From an uncultured Bacilli bacterium (GTDB lineage Bacteria > Bacillota_I > Bacilli_A > RF39 > UBA660), in NCBI GenBank assembly GCA_934149105.1, contig CAKPDP010000012.1, positions 1 to 14,167 on the forward strand: DNA of 14,167 bases, read 5' to 3'. This document shows, one piece after another, positions 6,993 through 13,502 of the stretch. A program made the position numbers and the translations under genes. Each line of letters opens with the position of its first letter. The stretch's first letter is position 1. The notes below the pieces were generated by a model. That model made no database searches, was not told the origin of the DNA, and was given only the letters and a program-made list of their open reading frames with translations.

Positions 6993-8027
6993 ATGAAGAA
7001 AGAGAAATATGAAACAATAAAGAATGCTTTAATAGCAACGAGAGATGAGAAGTTATTAGAAGAATTTAAGAATTTAATGGAAGAATTAGATAATTATGAG
7101 AATAAGATTTATTGTGATAATTATCAAAAATATGATTATATGTCCCTTACTATTGAAGAAGAAGAAGAGAAAGTTAGTAATTTAGTTGATCTTATAAAAA
7201 AGAGAGAGAAAGAACATAATGAATATGAAGATGATTATAATTATATAGTTGGTAGTAATCCGGATTTTTTGACTCAGGTATTATATATAGATAAATTAAA
7301 AGATTTAGAAACAAGATTAGAAACTATAAAAGAATATTTATCTATTAAAGAGAGAATTGTTAATTTATCTATGAATATTAAAGAGTATAAGAAAGAATTA
7401 AAGAATAATCCTAGTAATAGAAGATTAGAGACAAAGCTTAATAAATCTACTAAGAAAGTAAATGATTTACTTAATTCTTTGAAGAAAGAGAATATATTGA
7501 TATTATTATATGAATTTTGTATTATAGATACTTTTGATAAAGAGAAGGTAGATAATGGATTAATGCTTAAGAATATATTATCTACTAAAGTAAAGAAGAA
7601 AGAAGATCAAGTAAAGAAGATTAATGAAGAGAGAGTTATTAGTCCTAAGGTTACGAAGATAGAAGTAGAAGAAGATAATAATAGTAATAATAATTATGAA
7701 AATCAAGAAATAGTAAAAGAAGAAATACCCGTAAATAATGATGTTAGTGTTAATATAGATACTAAAAAAGAGAATATTACTAGTATAGATAATAATACTA
7801 AGGAAGATAAATTAGAATTAGATGATTATGTTAAAAAGATGATACCGGAAGGAATGCCTATTTTATCACAAATAGGAACTGTAAAACCTGTTAGTATGAT
7901 GGAAAAGTTAGAGAAGGCTCAAGAAGAAGAGAAAGATTTAACTATTCCGTCAATGGGAATGTTAGAGAATAATAATACTGTTAATATAGATAGTAATGAA
8001 TTTTTAAATAAAGAAGATAAAGCATAG
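6993..8027 (+). CDS. Coiled-coil and disordered protein ending the ATPase operon
   Basis: This is a 344-residue soluble protein with a strong GGGAGG site just before ATG 6993, 2 bases after the gamma stop. Residues 1-75 and 95-170 are charged, heptad-like helices, and 171-210 is a short compact end. Residues 215-275 form an Asn/Glu/Val-rich linker, and 276-325 contain a more ordered patch (DDYVKKMIPEGMPIL, then MMEKLEKAQEEE and IPSMGML). It has no signal peptide or membrane helix, so it is probably cytoplasmic. I do not recognise a family. Its operon position suggests that it binds the ATPase head or stalk, and its Asn-rich linker resembles the tail of alpha. Low complexity limits any homology claim. 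Confidence 0.85.
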   Translation: MKKEKYETIKNALIATRDEKLLEEFKNLMEELDNYENKIYCDNYQKYDYMSLTIEEEEEKVSNLVDLIKKREKEHNEYEDDYNYIVGSNPDFLTQVLYIDKLKDLETRLETIKEYLSIKERIVNLSMNIKEYKKELKNNPSNRRLETKLNKSTKKVNDLLNSLKKENILILLYEFCIIDTFDKEKVDNGLMLKNILSTKVKKKEDQVKKINEERVISPKVTKIEVEEDNNSNNNYENQEIVKEEIPVNNDVSVNIDTKKENITSIDNNTKEDKLELDDYVKKMIPEGMPILSQIGTVKPVSMMEKLEKAQEEEKDLTIPSMGMLENNNTVNIDSNEFLNKEDKA

Positions 8028-8045
8028 ATGACTGTGCTTTTTTTG
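8019..8045 (+). terminator. Terminator of the ATPase operon
   Basis: AAAGCATAG (8019-8027) pairs with CTGTGCTTT (8032-8040), giving 9 bp with one G-T wobble and the loop ATGA. Seven T follow. The left arm includes the stop codon of the coiled-coil gene. Confidence 0.85.
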
Positions 8046-8106
8046 ATTTTTATTGATTATTTTAGGGCTATTTCTCAATAAAAATAATCAATTAAAAATA
8101 AAAAAG
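8037..8106. repeat. Long AT-rich inverted repeat downstream of the ATPase operon
   Basis: There is a perfect 12-bp core, ATTGATTATTTT (8052-8063) against AAAATAATCAAT (8081-8092). With small bulges, outer arms extend to C8037 and G8106, for about 25 bp in total. The left arm reuses the T-tract of the preceding terminator. Confidence 0.65.
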
Positions 8107-8109
8107 AAA

Positions 8110-8136
8110 AAGAGAGGAAAGCTCTTGCTTTTTTTT
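8110..8136 (+). terminator. Weak second terminator overlapping the next promoter
   Basis: AAGAG (8110-8114) pairs with CTCTT (8122-8126) around a 7-base loop. Eight T follow after GC. The right arm overlaps the -35 of the next gene. Confidence 0.5.
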
Positions 8137-8153
8137 AAGACGTTTGCTATAAT
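8125..8153 (+). promoter_or_regulatory. Promoter of the first SipW-type protein gene
   Basis: -35 TTGCTT (8125-8130), a 17-base spacer and -10 TATAAT (8148-8153), with an extended-10 TG at 8145-8146. Confidence 0.85.
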
Positions 8154-8180
8154 GATAACATAAGGAGGATAGAGAAAGAA

Positions 8181-9497
8181 ATGAATAATTTAAACAATAT
8201 GCAAAACTCAAGTTCTTACGAACAAAAGAAAAATAATGGAAAAGGAATATTTTATGGAGTAATCGCTGTTGCTACATTAATCGTTGCGATTATCGGAGCT
8301 ACATTCGCTTACTTCACTGCAAGTGCTAACAGTAGTCAAGATGCTTTATCTGCTGTAGCTGCTCACGTAGAAGTTAACTATGTTGAAGGTAAGCAATTAA
8401 AAGCTACTAACTTAATTCCTGCGTCAGCTACTGTAGTTACTAAAGCATATAAGCAAGATAGTGCTTGGGATGCAAATACTAAAGCTGGATGTACTTATAA
8501 AGGTAATGGTGCAGAGGCTGCTCCAGAAAGTTCAACTTCTGCAACTAACTGGGATTGTGCTGCTGCTACAACTTCTGGTTATACTGCAAAATCAACTGGT
8601 GATGTTGGTACTAAATGTGTAGATGATAATGGATACTATGTTTGTGCTGTTTATCAATTTAGTGTAATTAATACATCAAACGTTAAACAAGCTTTACAAG
8701 CTTATTTATCAATTAATTCTAATACATTTGTTACTAAGGATAAAACTGTAACAGTTGCTGATGGTACTAAAGAAGCAGATACTACTGGACCTTTAGCTTT
8801 AAAATTTATGACTGTTAGATCTGATAGTGTTATCGATACAACTGTTATTAGCAGTGCTGATAAGAGTGCTACTAATTGTTCTGCAGATACTTTAACAGGT
8901 ATGAATGCAACTAATCCTAGTACAAGATTCTGTACTTCTACTGGTACTGATGATGCTGATAAGGATGTATTTACTGATACTTCTGGTAGTTACTATTATT
9001 TCAATACTACTGCTGTAAGACAATCAATGAATACTGAAGGAACTCAAACTGTATTTAGTGGTGAAGTTGTACCTTCAATTGCTGTTAAAGATTTAACTGC
9101 TTCAAATGGTATCTTATATATGCATACTGCAAGTGATACTGCTAATCAAGTTACTGAAGTTGGTCCTACTGATACTAAAGTTACTTTAACTGAAGTATGG
9201 GCTGATAAAGCTGGAAATAGTTATACTAGTCAAGCTTTATGTACTACTGGTATTAATGGTAAGTATAATGAAGAATGTAAGAGAGTTTACTTATCTACAA
9301 ATTCTGCAACTAATGGAACTGATGATGTTGTATTAGGTGCTTATGGACAAGTTAAGAGAACTTACTATATTGTTGCTTGGTTAGAAGAAACTGACAGAGG
9401 TCAAGATGAAGACCAAGATAAGAGTTTTGCTGCTACTATTAATGTAACTTCTGGTTCAATTGGTGCTAATGGAATTACTGGTACTATGAACAAATAG
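8181..9497 (+). CDS. SipW-dependent-type (TasA-like) secreted protein, 438 aa
   Basis: This is the largest and probably the most highly expressed member of the cluster. It has AAGGAGG upstream, a consensus promoter, and a first section unusually rich in C-ending codons. After a polar 20-residue head, residues about 21-49 form a hydrophobic segment ending in GATFAYFTASA. This is the SipW-cognate signal type seen in TasA/camelysin-like proteins, and cleavage near the ASA is likely. The mature part carries NLIPAS (77-82), then C146-VDDNGYYV-C155-AVYQF, and near the C-terminus YYIVAWLEETDRGQ. It has eight cysteines (104, 126, 146, 155, 233, 251, 354, 366), consistent with four disulfides outside the cell. 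A Ser/Thr-rich insertion between the shared motifs accounts for its extra length. A role as an extracellular fibre, matrix or surface subunit is inferred from TasA-type relatives, not shown. Confidence 0.85.
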   Translation: MNNLNNMQNSSSYEQKKNNGKGIFYGVIAVATLIVAIIGATFAYFTASANSSQDALSAVAAHVEVNYVEGKQLKATNLIPASATVVTKAYKQDSAWDANTKAGCTYKGNGAEAAPESSTSATNWDCAAATTSGYTAKSTGDVGTKCVDDNGYYVCAVYQFSVINTSNVKQALQAYLSINSNTFVTKDKTVTVADGTKEADTTGPLALKFMTVRSDSVIDTTVISSADKSATNCSADTLTGMNATNPSTRFCTSTGTDDADKDVFTDTSGSYYYFNTTAVRQSMNTEGTQTVFSGEVVPSIAVKDLTASNGILYMHTASDTANQVTEVGPTDTKVTLTEVWADKAGNSYTSQALCTTGINGKYNEECKRVYLSTNSATNGTDDVVLGAYGQVKRTYYIVAWLEETDRGQDEDQDKSFAATINVTSGSIGANGITGTMNK

Positions 9498-9507
9498 TTA
9501 TATTTAG

Positions 9508-9537
9508 AAAAGATGGATTTAGGTCTGTCTTTTTTTA
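9508..9537 (+). terminator. Terminator after the 438-aa protein gene
   Basis: AAAAGATGGA (9508-9517) pairs with TCTGTCTTTT (9524-9533), giving 10 bp with two wobbles, a 6-base loop and a T-tract. Confidence 0.8.
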
Positions 9538-9555
9538 TTTGTTTTAAAGATTTCA

Positions 9556-9584
9556 TTGCTTTTGTAGTTGATTTTTAGTATAAT
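9556..9584 (+). promoter_or_regulatory. Promoter of the second SipW-type gene
   Basis: -35 TTGCTT (9556-9561), 17-base spacer, -10 TATAAT (9579-9584). The -35 hexamer is the same as that of the first gene. Confidence 0.85.
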
Positions 9585-9617
9585 TATTTTGTAATAAAAA
9601 TAGGAGGATAAATAAAA

Positions 9618-10382
9618 ATGAATGATAATCAAATGAATACTCAATATTCTGGAGAAGAGTTTAATGTCGGTATTAGTGGTAAGAGTCAGAAAATGTTATA
9701 CTTTGTTGTGGCTATTGCAGCTTTAATAGTAGCACTTATTAGTGGTACATTTGCATATTTTACGGCACAAGCTAGTGATACGACAACGGTTAAAGGTACA
9801 ATTGCTTCTACTAGTTTAAGTATGGCAGTTACACCGATACCTTATACAAAGACTGCTGCTAATGGAACTAATTTAATACCTATGGATACTACTAGTATGG
9901 CTAATTTAAATACAGCTTTAACTAATTCTTGTATTGATAAGAATGGTTATACGGCTTGTCAAGTATATAGAATTGCTATTACAGTACCGGCTAATAGTCC
10001 TAGAATTGCTATTACGGGTAAAGTTAATGTTGCAGCTAATACTGGATCAGCTATTCCTAATTTAACTTATACAGTATTGGGGGCACAGACTACTGGTACA
10101 ACACAGGCAGTTATGACTGATCTTACTACTTCGGCAGCATATTATAATGCTAAGAAGACTTTAGGTAATGATTTAGTGTTTTCTAGTATTGATACTACTA
10201 CTAGTCCTCAAAATGGTTATTTAGCGGCTACAACTACTGCTACTGCTACATATAATTATTATTTAATAGTTTGGTTAGAAGATACTGGTACAGTTCAAAA
10301 TACTATTGATTATGGTAGCTTTGTTGGTACTGTTAGTGTTAATAGTGCTAGTGGTAATATTACAGCTACATTTTCTAGTTAG
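9618..10382 (+). CDS. SipW-dependent-type secreted protein, 254 aa
   Basis: AGGAGG lies at 9602-9607, and the ATG follows at 9618. A 24-residue polar head precedes the hydrophobic segment 27-50, which ends in SGTFAYFTAQAS, the SipW-type signal. The mature chain is Thr/Ala-rich and beta-like. It has NLIPMD (85-90), the Cys pair in C105-IDKNGYTA-C114-QVYRI, and the C-terminal NYYLIVWLEDTGTVQN block (213-228). There are no other cysteines. The chain then ends with short beta-like strands and a Ser-Ser terminus. It is a paralogue of the neighbouring secreted proteins but has a distinct Thr-rich middle. The function is unknown; a structural extracellular role is inferred. It is probably transcribed alone, because it has its own promoter and terminator. 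Confidence 0.85.
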   Translation: MNDNQMNTQYSGEEFNVGISGKSQKMLYFVVAIAALIVALISGTFAYFTAQASDTTTVKGTIASTSLSMAVTPIPYTKTAANGTNLIPMDTTSMANLNTALTNSCIDKNGYTACQVYRIAITVPANSPRIAITGKVNVAANTGSAIPNLTYTVLGAQTTGTTQAVMTDLTTSAAYYNAKKTLGNDLVFSSIDTTTSPQNGYLAATTTATATYNYYLIVWLEDTGTVQNTIDYGSFVGTVSVNSASGNITATFSS

Positions 10383-10386
10383 GGTT

Positions 10387-10419
10387 AAAAGAGATGGATT
10401 AAATTCTGTTTCTTTTTTT
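10387..10419 (+). terminator. Terminator after the 254-aa protein gene
   Basis: AAAGAGATGGA (10388-10398) pairs with TCTGTTTCTTT (10405-10415), using three wobbles around a 6-base loop. The T-tract runs to 10419. It resembles the terminator at 9508, which hints at duplication of gene plus flank. Confidence 0.75.
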
Positions 10420-10420
10420 A

Positions 10421-10449
10421 TTGCATTTTTAAATTTTGTTTGATAGAAT
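10421..10449 (+). promoter_or_regulatory. Promoter of the third SipW-type gene
   Basis: -35 TTGCAT (10421-10426), 17-base spacer, -10 TAGAAT (10444-10449), with TG at the extended-10 position. It starts two bases after the previous terminator. Confidence 0.75.
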
Positions 10450-10475
10450 TATAGTTAGAGAATAGGCAAGGTGAG

Positions 10476-11093
10476 ATGATGAAATTTAAAAAAGAGATAA
10501 TTATTATTTGTATTATGGCAGTTGTTATATTAGCAATTATGGGAACATATGCTTTCTTTTCAACAACAGTTAGTAGTTCACCTAATGCCTTGTCTGCGAA
10601 TACGGCAGCCTTTAAAATTTCTTTAGCTGTTACACCAGAATATTTTTATAAACAGTTAATACCTATGGATGATGAATTAGCAGTAACGGGTTATAATAAA
10701 GGGTGTATTGATGATAATAACTTTGAAGTATGTCAGGCTTATACCATACAAGTTGGTAATGCTTCAGGAACTGGTCAGGATGCAAGATTAGATGGTAAAG
10801 TTAAGTTTAATTTGAAGAAGATTAAAAATCTTAGTTATATGGTTTTAAATCAAGATGGTTCTGTTTATCAGGAGGCTACTAAAATTACTAATGGTAGTAG
10901 TTTATCATTAGGAGATTTTGTGGAACTTAAAGATGGAGAAACTAGAGATTTTGTATTATTAATATGGCTAAGTAATGTTAAAAATAAAAATCAAATGGGA
11001 GATGATGCTAACGGAACTTTTACTGCTAGTGTTACTTATACTGGTGTTCGTGGTGAAGATTTGTCTAGTTCTATAACTGGTGTTATAAATTAA
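10476..11093 (+). CDS. SipW-dependent-type secreted protein, 205 aa
   Basis: Two adjacent ATGs (10476 and 10479) follow AAGGTGAG; the second is better spaced, and the difference is one residue. A basic start (KFKKE) leads directly into a hydrophobic stretch (8-27) ending in GTYAFFSTTVSSS, a shorter signal than in the two preceding genes. LIPMDDE (61-67), C77-IDDNNFEV-C86-QAYTI and the C-terminal FVLLIWLSNVKNKNQ segment place it in the same family. The Glu-Thr-Gly of the last motif is replaced here by Asn-Val-Lys. Cys12 lies within the signal helix. No clear terminator follows, but a good promoter for the next gene begins 10 bases after its stop. The function is unknown; an extracellular structural subunit is the best inference. 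Confidence 0.83.
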   Translation: MMKFKKEIIIICIMAVVILAIMGTYAFFSTTVSSSPNALSANTAAFKISLAVTPEYFYKQLIPMDDELAVTGYNKGCIDDNNFEVCQAYTIQVGNASGTGQDARLDGKVKFNLKKIKNLSYMVLNQDGSVYQEATKITNGSSLSLGDFVELKDGETRDFVLLIWLSNVKNKNQMGDDANGTFTASVTYTGVRGEDLSSSITGVIN

Positions 11094-11103
11094 ATGAAGA
11101 CTA

Positions 11104-11132
11104 TTGATTTTTTAGAAGGTTTTAGTTATAAT
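11104..11132 (+). promoter_or_regulatory. Promoter of the fourth and fifth SipW-type genes
   Basis: -35 TTGATT (11104-11109), 17-base spacer, -10 TATAAT (11127-11132). AGGAGG and the ATG follow closely, giving a short leader. Confidence 0.82.
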
Positions 11133-11155
11133 TAAGTAAATAATAGGAGGATAAA

Positions 11156-12001
11156 ATGAATACAGATAATAGAGATTATAGAAATTATAATGAAGAAAAA
11201 AATAAGAGATTTAAGGGAATTTTCTATATGACTGTTTCTATCATTACTTTGATAGTAGCTATAATAGGGGCATCTTTTTCTTACTTTATAGCTAGTGCTA
11301 GTAGTGCTGATGGAGCAATTAAGACGCAATCAACAGGATTTTCGTTAGATTATAAAGATGATTATGCGAATATATTTAATACAGATTTAGTTCCCTCTAG
11401 TAGTAATACTAGTTTGTATGCAGCAGTTGCTCAAGAATATGATGCCTCTTTGCAAGAACAATATCAAGCAGATCCATCGGCAGAGAATAAGAATCTTTTA
11501 AGAAATAAGAGATGTAGAGATGATAATGGTAATGCTGTTTGTAGTATTTATCAATTTACGGTTACTAATCCTGCTAATATGGGAGTAGCTCAAACTTTGA
11601 ATTTTAGTTTGAAACCAACTACTAATGACTTTGAAAATTTATATATTATGGTTTATGATCCTAATGATGAAAAAGTTAAAGGTTATGATACAGCAGCTTC
11701 ACGTGGTGAAGCAGGTGTTGTCTTAGATGAGTATCATTTAAATAGGGATAATATGACTGGGGACTCTTATAATTTAGAAAATTTAAAAGTAACTTTACAA
11801 CCTGGAGAATTTAAAACTTATGTTATGGTTATTTATATATTAAATAAAGAAGATTCTGCTCCTGGAGTTGGTGATGGAGATCAGACAGAAGAAGATTCAA
11901 ATAAATCATTTGCAGCAGCAATGGAAATTCGTCCTGACGGACAGACTGCTAGTCAAATTTATGGTGTAATTGGAGCTTCATCTGGTAAGTTCGGTGGATA
12001 A
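11156..12001 (+). CDS. SipW-dependent-type secreted protein, 281 aa
   Basis: AGGAGG (11145-11150) lies 5 bases before the ATG. A 19-residue charged head precedes the hydrophobic segment 21-48, which ends in GASFSYFIASASS, a variant of the usual GATFAYF core. DLVPSSS (77-83) takes the place of LIP. The Cys pair is C120-RDDNGNAV-C129, followed by SIYQFTVTN. The C-terminal motif is degenerate (TYVMVIYILNKEDS), lacking the Trp-Leu, and is followed by an acidic, Gly-rich loop, GDGDQTEEDS. This is the most divergent of the five Cys-pair members. The next gene starts 18 bases after its stop with no terminator between them, so the two are probably co-transcribed and might form a pair. The function is not known. 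Confidence 0.83.
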   Translation: MNTDNRDYRNYNEEKNKRFKGIFYMTVSIITLIVAIIGASFSYFIASASSADGAIKTQSTGFSLDYKDDYANIFNTDLVPSSSNTSLYAAVAQEYDASLQEQYQADPSAENKNLLRNKRCRDDNGNAVCSIYQFTVTNPANMGVAQTLNFSLKPTTNDFENLYIMVYDPNDEKVKGYDTAASRGEAGVVLDEYHLNRDNMTGDSYNLENLKVTLQPGEFKTYVMVIYILNKEDSAPGVGDGDQTEEDSNKSFAAAMEIRPDGQTASQIYGVIGASSGKFGG

Positions 12002-12019
12002 TAAGAAAGACGGTGAATA

Positions 12020-12763
12020 ATGAGATCTGAGAGTGGTAAACGATTTTTAGCGGTAATGGCAAGTATTACTTTTGTTGTTATAGTAATCGGTGCCACTTTT
12101 GCTTATTTTACTGCTAAAGCTCAAAGTGATGAAAATGCTGTTAATACAGCTTCGCACTTTGTACAAGTTGATTATACAGAAGGTAGTAAGTCCATGCAGG
12201 CAATAGATTTAATACCAGCATCGGAAGAGGTGGCTTTATTTAGTTATCATGGTATGAAATATAATGATGATAATGAAGTTGTTTATACTGATAATGATCA
12301 ATGTGTAGATGATAATAAGAGAACTATTTGTTCAATATATAGTTTTGAAGTTACTAATTTAGGAGATATTGATCAACATTTAGGTGCTTTTATAACGATA
12401 ACTTCTAATGAATTTAAAAATCTTAAATATGTGTTATATAATGTAACAGATGTAACTGATGAAGATACAGTGTTAGAAAAATATAACCATAAAGTAAAGA
12501 TTAGTACTGGTAATTTGGCTAATACTTATACAGATGCTGGAACATTTACTGGTAATGGATTAGAGTATGTTATTGGTGCTAAAGATCAAGTTGAACAAAT
12601 TTTAAAACCTAATGTTACTCAAAAATATGAATTAGTAATATGGTTAAATGAAACAGGCGATGTTCAAGATGAACAATTAAATAAGTTTAGTGGAACGATG
12701 ACGGTTAGTTTAACTGATAAACAGCATGTATATGGATATATTGAAAAAGCAAATAAGAATTAA
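12020..12763 (+). CDS. SipW-dependent-type secreted protein, 247 aa
   Basis: It starts 18 bases after the preceding paralogue, with only a weak GGTG-type binding site. A short basic head (RSESGKR) leads into the hydrophobic stretch 9-33, with the canonical IGATFAYFTAKAQS signal. VQVDYTEGSK (48-57) resembles VEVNYVEGK in the 438-aa protein, and DLIPASEE (63-70) and C95-VDDNKRTI-C104-SIYSFEVTN follow. The C-terminal block is complete (KYELVIWLNETGDVQ, 202-216). It is thus closest in motifs to the first gene, without the long insertion. A strong terminator follows. An extracellular or surface role is inferred from the signal and the family. Confidence 0.84.
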   Translation: MRSESGKRFLAVMASITFVVIVIGATFAYFTAKAQSDENAVNTASHFVQVDYTEGSKSMQAIDLIPASEEVALFSYHGMKYNDDNEVVYTDNDQCVDDNKRTICSIYSFEVTNLGDIDQHLGAFITITSNEFKNLKYVLYNVTDVTDEDTVLEKYNHKVKISTGNLANTYTDAGTFTGNGLEYVIGAKDQVEQILKPNVTQKYELVIWLNETGDVQDEQLNKFSGTMTVSLTDKQHVYGYIEKANKN

Positions 12764-12772
12764 TGAGTAATT

Positions 12773-12804
12773 AGAGTTGTAGATTTAGTCTATAACTCTT
12801 TTTA
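12773..12804 (+). terminator. Terminator after the fourth/fifth gene pair
   Basis: AGAGTTGTAGA (12773-12783) pairs with TCTATAACTCT (12789-12799) over 11 bp with one wobble and the loop TTTAG. A T-tract follows. Confidence 0.88.
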
Positions 12805-12822
12805 ATTTTTTTGTTTTTAAAG

Positions 12823-12851
12823 TTGCTTTTTAGATTATTGTTTGATATCAT
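12823..12851 (+). promoter_or_regulatory. Promoter of the sixth SipW-type gene
   Basis: -35 TTGCTT (12823-12828), 17-base spacer, -10 TATCAT (12846-12851), with TG at the extended-10 position. Confidence 0.75.
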
Positions 12852-12879
12852 TATTATGATAAGAAGATAGGTGATAATA

Positions 12880-13425
12880 ATGAAGATGAAGAAAAAGTAT
12901 GTAATAATATTGATACTTGCTCTTATTGTGATGTTAGCGGCTGGTACTTATGCTTATTTTATGTTACTTATATCAAATGATGAAGATAGTACGGAACTTT
13001 ATACGGGGACTCTTTCAGTTGATTATTCTCAAGGTGATATAGTATATTTAGATTCTTTTTATCCTCGAACAGAACCAACTTTGACGGATTTAGATTATGC
13101 CTATTCTAATACTTTTTCTGTTACTAATACTGGTACTTTAGATGGAAAACTTAGTATGAAATTAGAAATTAATGAAAATACTTTTACTAATGGAGCGATA
13201 AAGTATGTTTTATATAATTCTAATGGTTATAAACTTTTATATGGTAAGATATCTAATGTTGAAGATACTTATTTAATTAGTAATGTATTATTAAAATCTA
13301 AAGCTTCTGTTAAATATACTCTTATAATGTGGTTAAATGAGACAGGAGAACAACAAAACAAAGATGAGAATTGTAAACTTATTGGAAAAATAACTGCTAA
13401 TTTAGAACAATATATTGAGAATTAG
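12880..13425 (+). CDS. SipW-dependent-type secreted protein without the Cys pair, 181 aa
   Basis: The start at ATG 12880 is preferred over an in-frame GTG at 12871, because AGGTGAT (12869-12875) is the ribosome binding site and would cover that GTG. A basic head (MKMKKK) and hydrophobic segment 7-27 end in AGTYAYFMLLIS, a minimal form of the signal. LSVDYSQGD (45-53) and YAYSNTFSVTNTG (73-85) align with the other members. The CxDxN...C motif is missing, as is the LIP motif (DSFYPRTEP is at its place). The C-terminal KYTLIMWLNETGEQQN block (145-160) is intact. The only cysteine is Cys165. This is the shortest member and could be a minor, capping or anchoring subunit, which is speculative. No clear terminator follows. 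Confidence 0.82.
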   Translation: MKMKKKYVIILILALIVMLAAGTYAYFMLLISNDEDSTELYTGTLSVDYSQGDIVYLDSFYPRTEPTLTDLDYAYSNTFSVTNTGTLDGKLSMKLEINENTFTNGAIKYVLYNSNGYKLLYGKISNVEDTYLISNVLLKSKASVKYTLIMWLNETGEQQNKDENCKLIGKITANLEQYIEN

Positions 13426-13445
13426 ATATTTATTAAAATTATTAA

Positions 13446-13474
13446 TTGTATTATTTTATGATTTAGGGTATAAT
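13446..13474 (+). promoter_or_regulatory. Promoter of the Asn-rich repeat protein gene
   Basis: -35 TTGTAT (13446-13451), 17-base spacer, -10 TATAAT (13469-13474). Confidence 0.72.
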
Positions 13475-13502
13475 TATTTTATAATAGATGGGAGTGTCAA
13501 GA

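Noticed and set aside
11132..11329. A 65-codon minus-strand open frame over the fourth secreted protein start
   Set aside because: It overlaps a clear promoter, AGGAGG site and signal sequence on the plus strand, with no signals of its own.
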